Source: Meridianimarinicoccus aquatilis (GTDB taxonomy: Bacteria; Pseudomonadota; Alphaproteobacteria; Rhodobacterales; Rhodobacteraceae). Taken from it: 64,000 bases of DNA. The DNA is taken from NCBI RefSeq assembly GCF_004358675.1, contig NZ_SMZO01000006.1, positions 1 through 64,000 on the forward strand, written 5' to 3'. The translations under genes and the position numbers were made by a program. Within the stretch, counting starts at the first letter, position 1. Each line of letters opens with the position of its first letter. Positions 8,306 through 18,150 of the stretch are shown piece after piece. The notes below the pieces were generated by a model that did not search any database, had not been told where the DNA came from, and worked only from the letters and a program-made list of their open reading frames with translations.

Positions 8306-9064
8306 ATGAAAAAGATATCATTTCTGGCTGGCGAGTCGCCTGTTGCACAAAGCGCCCGGCGCGAATTGTCGGCGATCTATGGTCATGTCGCCCCGGAAGC
8401 CGCAGATGTAATTGTCGCGCTTGGCGGGGATGGGTTCATGCTCTCGACCTTGCACGGAACCGAGCATTTGACCGTGCCGGTCTATGGCATGAACCGCGGT
8501 ACCATCGGCTTTTTGATGAACGAGTATTCCATCGTCGGGTTGCACGACCGTTTGGTGGCCGCCGAAGAGACGGTGATCAATCCGTTGACCATGCGCGCCG
8601 GGACGGCGGGCGGCGGTGTGCATCATGCTTTGGCGATCAACGAAGTGTCGTTGTTGCGGGCTGGTCCGCAAGCGGCCCGGTTGAAGATCAGCATTGATGG
8701 GCGTGAACGGATGCCAGAGTTGGTTTGTGATGGGGCGCTGGTCAGCACGCCTGCCGGGTCGACGGCGTATAACTATTCCGCCCATGGTCCGATCTTGCCG
8801 ATCGGGGCAGAGGTTTTGGCGTTGACTGCCATGGCGGCCTTCCGCCCGCGTCGGTGGCGGGGGGCGTTGTTGCCGAAAGCCGCCCATGTACGGTTTGATG
8901 TCCTGGATCCCGAAAAGCGCCCCGTCATGGCCGATGCAGACAGCCGGTCGGTGCGGGATGTATTGTGGGTGGAAGTGCGCAGCGAGCCAAAGATACAGCA
9001 CAGGCTGATGTTCGATCCCGGTCATGGCCTGGAAGAACGACTGTTGCGCGAACAGTTCGAGTAG
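8306..9064 (+). CDS. nadK: NAD kinase
   Basis: NadK phosphorylates NAD to NADP, the only route to NADP in bacteria. The 252-residue protein starts at ATG 8306 (MKKISFLAGES). It has the GGDG nucleotide motif at 40-43, an NE motif in LAINEVSLL, and the conserved VSTPAGSTAYNYSAHGPI segment. The length is at the short end of the family, typical of alphaproteobacterial copies. A longer open frame reaches back to 7703 but overlaps glyA on the other strand and adds no recognisable domain. NADP made here serves the malic enzyme (maeB) nearby, although they are not co-transcribed. Confidence 0.96.
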   Translation: MKKISFLAGESPVAQSARRELSAIYGHVAPEAADVIVALGGDGFMLSTLHGTEHLTVPVYGMNRGTIGFLMNEYSIVGLHDRLVAAEETVINPLTMRAGTAGGGVHHALAINEVSLLRAGPQAARLKISIDGRERMPELVCDGALVSTPAGSTAYNYSAHGPILPIGAEVLALTAMAAFRPRRWRGALLPKAAHVRFDVLDPEKRPVMADADSRSVRDVLWVEVRSEPKIQHRLMFDPGHGLEERLLREQFE

Positions 9065-9065
9065 C

Positions 9066-9091
9066 GCGCCGGGCAGGGACCCGCCCGGCGC
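9066..9091. terminator. Bidirectional hairpin between nadK and prpE
   Basis: A perfect 9-bp stem (GCGCCGGGC with GCCCGGCGC) with an 8-nt loop lies between the two convergent stop codons. No T-run follows on either strand, so it is a GC-rich, tail-less candidate. Confidence 0.6.
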
Positions 9092-9098
9092 AGTGTGA

Positions 9099-11006
9099 TC
9101 AGTTCGCCGATTCTGGCGCCTTGGCGTACCCGAGGGCCTCAAGGCTTGTCTTGATTTCGTCCAGGATTGCCGGATCATCGATGGTGGCAGGCAGTTTGAA
9201 CGGTTCGCCATCGGCCAGCTTTACCATCGTCCCGCGCAGGATTTTGCCAGACCGTGTTTTGGGCAGGCGATCCACCACCGCGCAGAGTTTGAACGCGGCG
9301 ACGGGGCCAATTTTCTGACGCACCAGCGTGACACATTCCTTGACGATATCCGCCTCGGGCCGGTCGACCCCTTTGGTCAGGCAAACAAAGCCCATGGGCA
9401 GTTGCCCTTTGAGTTGGTCAGCGACCCCGATCACCGCACATTCAGCCACATCGGGATGAGAGGCGAGCACCTCTTCCATGCCGCCGGTGGACAGGCGGTG
9501 CCCGGCCACGTTGATCACGTCATCGGTGCGCGCCATGATGTACAGGTAGCCGTCTTCGTCGATCATGCCCGCATCGCCGGTTTCATAGTAGCCGGGGAAA
9601 TGTTCGAGATAGCTTTTGCGGAAGCGCGCCTCGGCATTCCACAGGGTGGGGAGCGTTCCGGGGGGCAGGGGCAGTTTGATCGCGATTGCGCCCAGCTCGC
9701 CCGGTTTCATCTGGTGACCGCCTTCATCAAGGATCTGCACGTCATAGCCGGGCATTGCCACGGACGGGCTGCCGATCTTGACCGGAAGCTCTTCGATCCC
9801 GATGGGGTTGGCGGCGATGGCATAGCCGGTTTCGGTTTGCCACCAGTGGTCGATGACCGGCACGCCCAGCATGTCTTGCGCCCAGTGGATTGTATCGGGG
9901 TCGGCCCGTTCGCCGGCAAGAAACAGGGCGCGCAGGCAGGACAGGTCGTACTTCGCCAGGTATTCGCCTTTGGGGTCTTCACGTTTGATCGCGCGGAAGG
10001 CCGTGGGGGCGGTGAAGAAGACCGACACGTTATGTTCCTGTATGACGCGCCAGAACGTGCCGGCATCAGGGGTGCCGACGGGCTTGCCTTCGAAGACAAT
10101 CGTTGTGCAGCCATGCACCAGCGGCGCGTAGCAGATATAGCTGTGGCCAACGACCCAGCCCACGTCAGAGGCTGCCCAGAAGACCTCGCCTGGGTTGACG
10201 CCGTAGACGTTGGTCATTGTCCATTCCAGCGCGACGAGGTGCCCGCCGGTTGCGCGAATGACTCCCTTTGGCGCGCCGGTGGTGCCGGACGTGTAGAGGA
10301 TATAGGCGGGATGGTTGCCTTCGACGGGCAGACAGTCCGCAGGGGCGACGCCGAACTGGAAGCCGTGCCAGTCAACGTCGCGGCCCTCTTCGAGCTTGGC
10401 AACTTCCTGCTCGCGCTGGAAAATAACGCAGAATTCTGGCTTGTGGGTGGCCGCTTCAATCGCGCCGTCAAGCAGCGGCTTGTAATGGACCACGCGGCCC
10501 GGCTCCAACCCGCAGGAGGCGGCGATGATGCATTTGGGTTGCGCATCGTCGATCCGCACCGCCAGTTCGTTGGCCGCGAAGCCGCCGAACACCACCGAGT
10601 GGATTGCGCCGATCCGCCCGCAGGCGAGCATGGCTTCCAATGCTTCGGGAACCATCGGCATGTAGATGATGACCCGGTCGCCCTTGCCGACGCCCTTTGC
10701 CCGCAACGCACCGGCCAGAGACGCCACACGGTCGCGCAGTTCGGTATAGGTTATTTCGTGCTTGGAATGGGTGATCGGGCTGTCATGGATGATCGCGATG
10801 CGATCGCCGTTTCCTGCTTCGACGTGACGGTCAACCGCGTTCCAGCAGGTGTTGACCATGCCATCGGTGTACCATTCGTAGAGCGGCGCATTCTCGTCAG
10901 ACAGGGCGCGGCTTGGCGCAGTGTCCCAATCGATTTTCCCGGCTTGCTCCATCCAGAACGTTTCCGGATCCGCTTTCCATGCGTTGTAAATGTCACTGTA
11001 TGCCAC
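9099..11006 (-). CDS. prpE: Propionate-CoA ligase
   Basis: This AMP-forming acyl-CoA synthetase activates propionate (and often acetate) to the CoA ester through an acyl-adenylate. The N-terminus (SDIYNAWKADPETFWMEQAGKIDW pattern) is closer to PrpE than to acetyl-CoA synthetase. Motifs: YTSGTTGAPKG near residue 240, HWWQTETG, the YETGDAGMIDEDGY hinge, and PKTRSGKILRG with the catalytic, acetylation-prone lysine near residue 588. Length is normal (635 residues). The start is GTG 11006, chosen because AGGAGG sits six bases upstream. In a PHA producer, propionyl-CoA could feed the methylmalonyl pathway or mixed polyesters. A plain acetyl-CoA synthetase remains possible. Confidence 0.92.
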   Translation of the reverse strand: MAYSDIYNAWKADPETFWMEQAGKIDWDTAPSRALSDENAPLYEWYTDGMVNTCWNAVDRHVEAGNGDRIAIIHDSPITHSKHEITYTELRDRVASLAGALRAKGVGKGDRVIIYMPMVPEALEAMLACGRIGAIHSVVFGGFAANELAVRIDDAQPKCIIAASCGLEPGRVVHYKPLLDGAIEAATHKPEFCVIFQREQEVAKLEEGRDVDWHGFQFGVAPADCLPVEGNHPAYILYTSGTTGAPKGVIRATGGHLVALEWTMTNVYGVNPGEVFWAASDVGWVVGHSYICYAPLVHGCTTIVFEGKPVGTPDAGTFWRVIQEHNVSVFFTAPTAFRAIKREDPKGEYLAKYDLSCLRALFLAGERADPDTIHWAQDMLGVPVIDHWWQTETGYAIAANPIGIEELPVKIGSPSVAMPGYDVQILDEGGHQMKPGELGAIAIKLPLPPGTLPTLWNAEARFRKSYLEHFPGYYETGDAGMIDEDGYLYIMARTDDVINVAGHRLSTGGMEEVLASHPDVAECAVIGVADQLKGQLPMGFVCLTKGVDRPEADIVKECVTLVRQKIGPVAAFKLCAVVDRLPKTRSGKILRGTMVKLADGEPFKLPATIDDPAILDEIKTSLEALGYAKAPESAN

Positions 11007-11188
11007 GGTATTCCTCCTGCGCCGCTGCCATGACCTAAGGGACGTGCTTGCATTTAGGCAAGTGGAACGTGCTGCGCTTCGACGTCACGGTTGGCGCTAA
11101 CGACCATGCAAGGCCCCGTTTGTTCGTTGTGGCATAGGGGCGCGGCGTCGGTTCCAGCGCAACTTGCCGCGCCCCATGTCGTTGTCCG

Positions 11189-13468
11189 TCAGCCGTATTC
11201 GGCGACCGGTGTGCCTGCGATTGCAGCCATGTTGAGAAGGCCGCGCACGGTGACGCCTGGCGTCGCGATGTGGACGCGGTTGCCCATGCCCATCAGGATC
11301 GGCCCGACTTCGAGCCCGCCCGCGCGGGCCTTGAGCGTGTTGCGCACAGCGGATGCCGCGTCGGAGTTGGCAAAGACAAGCGCATTGGCCGGCCCCGTGA
11401 AGCGCGAGTGTGAGAACACTCTGTCGCGCAGGGCCGGGGTCAAGGCAGTGTCCACATTCATTTCGCCTTCATAGGCAAAGTCACGCGGCGTGCTGTCGAG
11501 AATGGCAAGCGCGGCGCGCATGGTTTGCCCTGATCGGTTGTTCAGGTTGCCAAATTCACTGGACGAACACAGCGCGATGGCGGGTTCCACGCCGAAGCGG
11601 CGCATGTGGCGCGCGCAACCGATCACGCTTTCGGCCAATTGCTCGGGGGTGGGTTCCGGGTTCACATGGGTGTCTGCAATGAACAGGGGGCCGCCTTCGC
11701 CGATCACCAAGGACAGGGCGCCCTTGGGTTGAAGTGACTTTGTTCCAAGGATTTGCGTGACATAGTTCAAGTGCCACAGATACTGACCAAAGGTGCCGCA
11801 GATCATGCTGTCGGCTTCTTCGCGGTGCACCATGATCGCGCCGATGGCCGTGCTGTTCGTGCGCATGATGGCGCGGGCAAGGTCCGGTGTGACCCCGCTG
11901 CGTTCCATCAAGGACAGATAGGTTTCCCAGTAATCGCGATAGCGCGGATCGTTTTCCGGGTTCACCACGGCGAAATCGACATCGGGGCGAATGGTCAGCC
12001 CGGCGCGTTCGCACCGGGTGGCGATGACATCGGGGCGGCCGATGAGGATCGGCGTTTCGGTGGTTTCCTCGATGACCGCATGGGCGGCGCGCAACACGCG
12101 TTCATCTTCGCCTTCTGCAAAGACAATGCGGCGGCTGGCCTTGGATGCAGCTTGGAAGACAGGGCGCATGATCATAGCTGATTTGAACACCGACCCGTCC
12201 AGGTCCGCCTTGTATTGGGCGAGGTTTTCAAGCGGACGTTCTGCAACGCCCGATTTCATGGCTGCACCTGCCACGGCAGTGGCGACCACGCCCATCAGGC
12301 GTGGATCGAACGGTTTGGGGATCAGGTAATCTGCGCCAAAGGACAGTTGTTCACCCTGATACGCTGCGGCGGCTTCTGCGCTTGTTGTGGCGCGGGCCAG
12401 TGCGGCGATACCTTCGACGCAGGCGATTTGCATCTCATCGTTGATTTCGGATGCGCCAACATCCAGTGCCCCGCGAAAGATGAACGGGAAGCACAGAACG
12501 TTGTTTACCTGATTGGGGAAATCTGACCGGCCCGTTGCGATGATGGCATCCGGCGCAACGGCCCGCGCCGCGTCGGGCATGATTTCCGGCGTTGGATTGG
12601 CCAAGGCGAAGATGATCGGGCGCTTGCCCATTTTCCCGACCATGTCCGGGGTGAGCACACGTGGACCGGACAACCCAAGGAACAGATCGGCGCCATCGAT
12701 AACGTCATCCAGCGTGCGCAGATCCGACGCTTGGGCGAAAGCGGCCTTTTGCGGGTTCATGTCCTGCTCGCGCCCTTCGTGCACCAGCCCATGAATGTCG
12801 CACAGCCAGACATTTTCGCGTTTAACGCCAAGTTTCAGCAGCATGTTCAGGCAGGCAATCCCGGCGGCGCCGCCGCCAGTCGACACGACTTTGATCTCGG
12901 AAAAGTCCTTTTTCGCGACGCGCAGGGCATTGGTTGCCGCTGCGCCGACGACGATGGCGGTGCCGTGCTGGTCATCGTGGAACACGGGGATATTCATGCG
13001 CTTGCGGCAAATTTCTTCGACAATGAAGCAATCAGGCGCTTTGATGTCCTCTAGGTTGATCGCGCCAAAGGTTGGTTCCAAGGAGCACACGATATCGGCC
13101 AGGCGTTCGGGGTCATCCGCGTTCAGTTCAATGTCGAAACAGTCGATATTCGCAAATTTCTTGAACAGGACCGCTTTGCCTTCCATCACCGGTTTGGACG
13201 CCAGCGGGCCAATATTGCCAAGGCCAAGAACTGCCGAGCCATTGGTGACCACGGCCACAAGGTTGCCGCGCGAGGTGTAGCGGCGGGCGGTCAGCGGGTC
13301 TTTGGCGATTTCTGTGCACGCTTCGGCAACACCTGGTGAATAAGCTCTGGCAAGGTCGCGCCCGTTCGCAAGGGGTTTGGTGGCTCGTATCTCAAGCTTA
13401 CCCGGGCGTGGAAATTCGTGATAATAAAGGGCTTCGTTGCGCAGGCTATCGCCGCCATCCGTGCTCAT
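11189..13468 (-). CDS. maeB: NADP-dependent malic enzyme with C-terminal phosphotransacetylase domain
   Basis: MaeB converts malate to pyruvate and CO2, making NADPH. The 759-residue protein has an N-terminal malic domain (YYHEFPRPGKLEI, then VLGLGNIGPLASKPVMEGK near residue 80), an NAD(P)-binding domain with DDQHGTAIVVGAA and a TGGGAAGI loop, and a phosphotransacetylase-like domain from about residue 440. In studied MaeB proteins this last domain is regulatory (acetyl-CoA sensing) rather than catalytic. ATG 13468 has GGGGAG upstream; the same frame is open back to 14263 but that part overlaps cdd and deoA. It is divergent from cdd and would provide NADPH and pyruvate from C4 acids. Confidence 0.95.
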   Translation of the reverse strand: MSTDGGDSLRNEALYYHEFPRPGKLEIRATKPLANGRDLARAYSPGVAEACTEIAKDPLTARRYTSRGNLVAVVTNGSAVLGLGNIGPLASKPVMEGKAVLFKKFANIDCFDIELNADDPERLADIVCSLEPTFGAINLEDIKAPDCFIVEEICRKRMNIPVFHDDQHGTAIVVGAAATNALRVAKKDFSEIKVVSTGGGAAGIACLNMLLKLGVKRENVWLCDIHGLVHEGREQDMNPQKAAFAQASDLRTLDDVIDGADLFLGLSGPRVLTPDMVGKMGKRPIIFALANPTPEIMPDAARAVAPDAIIATGRSDFPNQVNNVLCFPFIFRGALDVGASEINDEMQIACVEGIAALARATTSAEAAAAYQGEQLSFGADYLIPKPFDPRLMGVVATAVAGAAMKSGVAERPLENLAQYKADLDGSVFKSAMIMRPVFQAASKASRRIVFAEGEDERVLRAAHAVIEETTETPILIGRPDVIATRCERAGLTIRPDVDFAVVNPENDPRYRDYWETYLSLMERSGVTPDLARAIMRTNSTAIGAIMVHREEADSMICGTFGQYLWHLNYVTQILGTKSLQPKGALSLVIGEGGPLFIADTHVNPEPTPEQLAESVIGCARHMRRFGVEPAIALCSSSEFGNLNNRSGQTMRAALAILDSTPRDFAYEGEMNVDTALTPALRDRVFSHSRFTGPANALVFANSDAASAVRNTLKARAGGLEVGPILMGMGNRVHIATPGVTVRGLLNMAAIAGTPVAEYG

Positions 13469-13624
13469 TGTCGTCTCCCCGTGGTTTTGTCTTTGTGGTA
13501 TCCCATACGACAGGTCAAGGCTATGCCCCAAGTCGCATGCCTGCCGGTCTTGTGTGTGTTGCGGCCCCTTGCAAAGCCTTTGCAGTCGCCGCAATCTTGG
13601 GCCAGTCACCCCTTGGAGGTTTGG

Positions 13625-14017
13625 ATGGATCTTGTCAGCGCCGCAACCGATGTTCGCGCCCGTGCCTATGCGCCTTATTCCCGGTTTCAGGTTGGTGCTG
13701 CGGTGCTGGGGGCGGGGGGCGAAGTGCATGTCGGCTGCAATGTCGAAAATGCGGCCTATCCCGAAGGGACCTGCGCCGAGGCGGGGGCGATTGCGGCCAT
13801 GATCGCATCGGGCGAGACGCGCATCGCGGCTGTCGCGGTGATTGCCGACAGCCCACGCCCTGTGCCGCCTTGCGGTGGGTGCCGTCAGAAGTTGGCGGAG
13901 TTTGCAGGGCCCGATACGCCCGTCACGCTGGCAACGCTGGGCGGTGCGCGGTTTGAGACGACGGTCGGCGCCTTGCTGCCGGGTGCCTTTCGTCAAGACG
14001 ACATGCCGGCTGACTGA
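13625..14017 (+). CDS. cdd: Cytidine deaminase
   Basis: Cdd deaminates cytidine and deoxycytidine to (deoxy)uridine in pyrimidine salvage. The 130-residue size fits the small tetrameric class. The zinc site is present: Cys50 and Glu52 in TCAEAG, and Cys83/Cys86 in PPCGGCRQ. The substrate-binding CNVENAAYPEG precedes it. Oddly, the Arg that usually follows CAE in this class is Ala here. The start ATG 13625 has GGAGG at 13615-13619. It is the first gene of the salvage operon, with deoA starting 3 bp after its stop. Confidence 0.95.
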   Translation: MDLVSAATDVRARAYAPYSRFQVGAAVLGAGGEVHVGCNVENAAYPEGTCAEAGAIAAMIASGETRIAAVAVIADSPRPVPPCGGCRQKLAEFAGPDTPVTLATLGGARFETTVGALLPGAFRQDDMPAD

Positions 14018-14020
14018 CGC

Positions 14021-15325
14021 ATGGATGCACCGACCGTTCTGGCCCGGCTGCGCGCTGGGCGCACATTGGATGACGAGGCACTGCAATGGTTTGCGCGCGG
14101 CCTTGCCAGCGGCGTGGTCAGCGATGCGCAGGCCGGCGCCTTTGCGATGGCTGTGTGCAAATCCGGGTTGAATGACGAAGAGACGGCGGCCCTGACCCGT
14201 GCCATGCGCGACAGTGGCCGGGTTTTGGAATGGGATCTGCCGGGTCCGGTTCTGGACAAACACTCGACCGGTGGTTTGGGGGATGCGACATCGCTGATCG
14301 TGGCGCCTGTGCTGGCCGCGCTGGGGTGTTACGCCCCGTTTCTATCAGGCAGGGGGCTGGGCCATACCGGTGGTACGCTTGACAAGCTCGAAGCGTTGGA
14401 CGGGCTGAAAACCTCTGTCAGTGAAGAGCGTTTGCGCGCGATTGTAGGCGATGTTGGCTGTGCGATTGTTGGGGCCACGGACCGGATCGCCCCGGCAGAC
14501 CGGCGGCTGTACAGCATCCGCGACGAGACAAGCACGGTGGACAGTGCAGCGTTGATTACGGCCTCCATCCTGTCGAAGAAACTGGCCGCGGGTGCGGATG
14601 CGTTGATTTTGGATGTGAAGGGCGGCAGCGGTGCGTTTATGAAAACCCGCGCCGAGGCCGAAGAGCTTGCCCGCGCGCTGGTTTCGGCGGCAAAGGCTGC
14701 CGGATGTGCCACGCGGGCGTTGATTACCGATATGAACCAACCGTTGGGCCCAAGCCTAGGTAATGCGGTCGAGTTGGCCGAAGTTCTGATCGTTTTGCGT
14801 GCGCCGCGTCCGGACAGCCGCCTGTGCGCGTTGTCGCTGGCGTTGGCGGGCGAGGTGCTTGCCCTTGCCGGTCGGTGCAGCGATCCGCAATCAGGCGCTC
14901 GTGCGGCGTTGGAAGCGTTACAATCGGGCGCGGCGGCGGAAAAATTTGGTGCGATGGTTCATGCGCTTGGCGGCCCGGCGCGATTGCTGGACGACCCCAC
15001 GAAGTACTTGCCAAAGGCGCCTGTGATCCGTGCCGTGAAGGCCCGAACGGATGGGCGGGTTGCGGCCATTGACGGTGTCGGGCTGGGGCAGGTGGTGGTG
15101 CGTCTTGGCGGCGGGCGCCTTCGGTCCGATGATGTGATCGACCCGCGTGTTGGCGTGACCGGTGTCCTGAGCCTTGGCGATACAGTGTCACGGGGCGATG
15201 CGATGGCCTTGATCCACGCCGCCACTGACGCCGATGCCGACGCAGCAGAAGGGTTGGTGCAGGCCGCCATACAGATCGGCACCGACGCCGTCTCGCCGCC
15301 TTTAGTGCATGGAAGGGTGAACTGA
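14021..15325 (+). CDS. deoA: Thymidine phosphorylase
   Basis: DeoA splits thymidine or deoxyuridine with phosphate to the base and deoxyribose-1-phosphate. The 434 residues carry the signature LDKHSTGGLGDATSL near residue 78, the phosphate and base pocket GRGLGHTGGTLDKLE near residue 109, and the DVKGGSGAFM and MNQPLG segments typical of this family. The length matches the dimeric enzyme. Its product is passed to DeoB, encoded next (TGATG overlap at 15323-15327). The gene begins 3 bp after cdd, so the operon moves from nucleoside to sugar phosphate stepwise. Confidence 0.97.
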   Translation: MDAPTVLARLRAGRTLDDEALQWFARGLASGVVSDAQAGAFAMAVCKSGLNDEETAALTRAMRDSGRVLEWDLPGPVLDKHSTGGLGDATSLIVAPVLAALGCYAPFLSGRGLGHTGGTLDKLEALDGLKTSVSEERLRAIVGDVGCAIVGATDRIAPADRRLYSIRDETSTVDSAALITASILSKKLAAGADALILDVKGGSGAFMKTRAEAEELARALVSAAKAAGCATRALITDMNQPLGPSLGNAVELAEVLIVLRAPRPDSRLCALSLALAGEVLALAGRCSDPQSGARAALEALQSGAAAEKFGAMVHALGGPARLLDDPTKYLPKAPVIRAVKARTDGRVAAIDGVGLGQVVVRLGGGRLRSDDVIDPRVGVTGVLSLGDTVSRGDAMALIHAATDADADAAEGLVQAAIQIGTDAVSPPLVHGRVN

Positions 15326-16530
15326 TGCCGCGCGCATTTCTTGTCGTCTTGGATAGCGTCGGATGTGGCGGTGCGCTTGATGCCGGGGATTTTGGGGATC
15401 AAGGCGCAGATACGCTGGGCCATATCGCAGCAGCCTGTGCGGCAGGCGCTGCGGATGAAGGGCGTCGCGGGCCGCTTTTGACCCCGGTGCTTGACAGTTT
15501 GGGCCTGCGCGCAGCGATGGCACTTGCCACTGGGCGCAGCGTGTCACTGGCGGGGGTTCGCCCGGATGCAATTTGGGGCGCAGCGCAAGAAGTGTCGAAA
15601 GGCAAGGATACACCGTCTGGCCATTGGGAATTGGCCGGTGTGCCGGTGCCATGGGATTGGGGCTACTTTCCAAAATCTGGCCCCGCCTTTGACGCAGACC
15701 TGTGTGCCCATGTCGCGCAATTGGCGGGAACAGACGGGATCTTGGGCAATTGCCTTGCCTCTGGCACAGAGATCATCGCGCGGCTTGGTGATGAGCATCT
15801 GCGCAGCGGCTGGCCGATTTGCTATACGTCTTCAGACAGTGTGTTCCAGATTGCCGCTCATGAAGAGGCATTTGGGTTGGACCGTCTTTTGCAATGTTGC
15901 GCCGAACTGGCGCCGCACTTGCACGCAAAAAAGATCGGCCGGGTGATCGCCAGGCCCTTTGTCGGCACCGCAGAACAGGGGTTCACCCGCACGCAAAACC
16001 GCCGGGACTATGCCATCGCGCCGCCCGCGCCGACTTTATGTGACTGGGTGCAGGAAAGCGGCGGGCGTGTCGACGCGATCGGGAAAATCAAAGACATCTT
16101 TTCCGGACGCGGCATCGACAGCGTCGTCAAAGGGCCAGATCACGAGTTGATGACCCATCTGGAGCGCGCGGTGCAAAACGCGCCGGATCATAGCCTGACC
16201 TTTGCCAATTTCGTGGAATTCGACAGCCTGTACGGACACCGCCGCGATGTGGCCGGCTATGCGCGGGCGCTGGAATGGGCAGATGCGGGGCTTGGCCGTG
16301 TGGCGGCATTGCTGCGCAAGGACGATATGATGATCGTGACGGCGGATCATGGCAATGACCCGACATGGGCCGGAACGGATCACACGCGCGAACGTGTGCC
16401 GGTGCTTGGCCTGCGCCCGGGCGCGCGGGGGGGGGACATTGGAATTTGCTCCTTCGCCGACGTGGGGGTGAGCGTGGCCGCCCATTTGGGTGTTCCGGCT
16501 CAGGGACCGGGACGGAGCTTTCTGCCATGA
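15325..16530 (+). CDS. deoB: Phosphopentomutase
   Basis: DeoB moves phosphate from C1 to C5 of ribose or deoxyribose, feeding the pentose pool. The 401-residue protein belongs to the alkaline-phosphatase superfamily and needs two metal ions, usually Mn. The metal residues are in VVLDSVGCG (Asp near residue 9), the TLGHIA segment, and the C-terminal VTADHGNDPTWAGTDHTRE. The SGHWELAG motif is also present. It overlaps deoA upstream and add downstream (ATGA at 16527-16530), so the three are likely translated in a coupled way. Confidence 0.96.
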   Translation: MPRAFLVVLDSVGCGGALDAGDFGDQGADTLGHIAAACAAGAADEGRRGPLLTPVLDSLGLRAAMALATGRSVSLAGVRPDAIWGAAQEVSKGKDTPSGHWELAGVPVPWDWGYFPKSGPAFDADLCAHVAQLAGTDGILGNCLASGTEIIARLGDEHLRSGWPICYTSSDSVFQIAAHEEAFGLDRLLQCCAELAPHLHAKKIGRVIARPFVGTAEQGFTRTQNRRDYAIAPPAPTLCDWVQESGGRVDAIGKIKDIFSGRGIDSVVKGPDHELMTHLERAVQNAPDHSLTFANFVEFDSLYGHRRDVAGYARALEWADAGLGRVAALLRKDDMMIVTADHGNDPTWAGTDHTRERVPVLGLRPGARGGDIGICSFADVGVSVAAHLGVPAQGPGRSFLP

Positions 16531-17510
16531 CGACGCCGAAGATCGAATTGCACCTCCACCTCGAAGGCGCGGCGCCGCCGACCTTGATCCGTGACTTGGC
16601 CAAGAAACGTCATGTGAACCTGTCCGGGATCTTTGACAACAATGGCATGTACGCGTTTCGCGATTTCGGTCAATTCCTAAAGGTCTATGAAGCGGCCTGC
16701 ACGGTCCTGCGTAGCCCGGAAGATTACCATGCATTGACGCTTGCGGTGCTCGAAACACAAGCCGAAGAGGGCGCGATTTACAGTGAGGTGTTCCTGTGCC
16801 CGCAATTTTGCGGTGGCGGCGATGTGGCGGCCTGGCGCGATTACGTGGCGGCGGCCCAGGATGCGGCGGCATTGGCCGAGTCGCGCTTTGGGGTTTCCTT
16901 GCGGATTATTGCCACGGCGGTCCGGCACTTTGGCCCTGACGCGGCCAAGCGCGCGGCGCTGTGTGCGGCGGAAACGGCGGGCGAGTTTGTGACCGGCTTT
17001 GGTCTTGCAGGCGACGAAGGGGCCGGACGGCCGCGCGATTTTGCCTGGGCCTTCGACTTGGCGCGCGAAGCGGAGCTTGGCCTGACCGCACATGCCGGCG
17101 AATGGGGCGGCCCGTCTTCTGTCCGGGACACGGTTGATGATCTGCGTGTCTCGCGGGTTGGGCACGGTGTGCGCGCCGTCGAAGATCCGGCCCTGGTTGA
17201 AAGGCTGGCGCGCGATGGCATCGTTCTTGAGGTTTGCCCCGGCTCAAACGTCGCGCTTGGTGTCTACCCGAGCTGGCACGCACACCCTGTGGACCGGCTG
17301 CGCGAAGCAGGTGTTCCCGTGACAATTTCTACCGATGATCCGCCCTTCTTTCACACCAGCCTTAGCAGAGAATATGACCTATTGAGCGACGCTTTCGGCT
17401 GGGATGCAGACACGTTTGCCGCTATCAACCGCACCGCGGTCGATGCGGCTTTTTGTGACGCTCAGACCAAAGCCGACCTGATAAAACGACTGGAGCCCGC
17501 CGATGACTGA
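16527..17510 (+). CDS. add: Adenosine deaminase
   Basis: Add hydrolyses adenosine to inosine and ammonia. The 327 residues show the metal-binding HLHLEG near residue 9, the HAGEWGGP motif with catalytic Glu near residue 194, the conserved HGVRAVED with its metal-site His, and STDDPPFF with the paired Asp. The ATG at 16527 overlaps the deoB stop and gives the canonical N-terminus [14 protein letters not shown]; the longer open frame from 16365 lies inside deoB. Some relatives act on adenine, but the SLSREYDLL segment fits adenosine deaminase. Its inosine would need a purine nucleoside phosphorylase not visible here. Confidence 0.94.
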   Translation: MTTPKIELHLHLEGAAPPTLIRDLAKKRHVNLSGIFDNNGMYAFRDFGQFLKVYEAACTVLRSPEDYHALTLAVLETQAEEGAIYSEVFLCPQFCGGGDVAAWRDYVAAAQDAAALAESRFGVSLRIIATAVRHFGPDAAKRAALCAAETAGEFVTGFGLAGDEGAGRPRDFAWAFDLAREAELGLTAHAGEWGGPSSVRDTVDDLRVSRVGHGVRAVEDPALVERLARDGIVLEVCPGSNVALGVYPSWHAHPVDRLREAGVPVTISTDDPPFFHTSLSREYDLLSDAFGWDADTFAAINRTAVDAAFCDAQTKADLIKRLEPADD

Positions 17511-18150
17511 CGCCCCCCAAGTGCCGCACCTGACGGTCGTGGAACACCCTCTTGTGCAGCACAAGCTGACCCATATGCGCGATGTGAACACCTCGACGGG
17601 CAAGTTCCGCCAACTTTTGCGAGAGATCAGCCAACTGCTGGCCTATGAGATCACCCGCAACATGGACCTGACATCAAAAACCATCGACACGCCTTTGATG
17701 GAAATGGAGGCTCCGATCATTGACGGCAAGAAGATGGCGCTGATTTCCATTTTGCGTGCGGGTAACGGGTTGCTCGACGGTGTGCTCGAACTGGTGCCAT
17801 CGGCACGGGTCGGATTTGTTGGCCTTTACCGCGATGAAGAAACGCTTCAGCCGGTTCAATACTATTTCAAGGTGCCCGATGGGCTTGGCGACAGGTTGGT
17901 GATTGCCGTGGACCCGATGCTGGCAACTGGCAATTCTTCGGCGGCAGCGATCGACTTGCTTAAGGGCGCTGGGGCCACGAACATCCGCTTCCTGTGCCTT
18001 CTGGCCGCGCCAGAAGGGGTGGCACGCATGAAGGAAGCGCACCCCGATGTGCCGATTGTGACCGCCGCGCTTGACACGGGGCTGACCGACAAAGGGTATA
18101 TCTATCCCGGTCTTGGAGATGCCGGCGACCGGATGTTCGGCACAAAATGA
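17503..18150 (+). CDS. upp: Uracil phosphoribosyltransferase
   Basis: Upp joins uracil to PRPP to make UMP, completing salvage of the uracil released from deoxyuridine. The 215-residue protein has the PRPP loop [18 protein letters not shown] near residue 127, the [13 protein letters not shown] segment near residue 75, and the C-terminal uracil-binding [20 protein letters not shown]. Length is normal. The start lies inside the last codons of add, and the stop overlaps the next gene (ATGA at 18147-18150). Confidence 0.98.
   Translation: MTDAPQVPHLTVVEHPLVQHKLTHMRDVNTSTGKFRQLLREISQLLAYEITRNMDLTSKTIDTPLMEMEAPIIDGKKMALISILRAGNGLLDGVLELVPSARVGFVGLYRDEETLQPVQYYFKVPDGLGDRLVIAVDPMLATGNSSAAAIDLLKGAGATNIRFLCLLAAPEGVARMKEAHPDVPIVTAALDTGLTDKGYIYPGLGDAGDRMFGTK

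Noticed and set aside
9402-11033. Long open frame on the plus strand (543 codons) opposite prpE
   Set aside because: It is the antisense shadow of a clear prpE gene with all family motifs; its own translation shows no recognisable domain and is rich in Arg/Gly/Asp, as typical for GC-rich shadows.
13469-14263. N-terminal extension of maeB reaching over cdd and deoA
   Set aside because: The extension lacks any domain, overlaps two well-supported genes, and a good ribosome site precedes ATG 13468.
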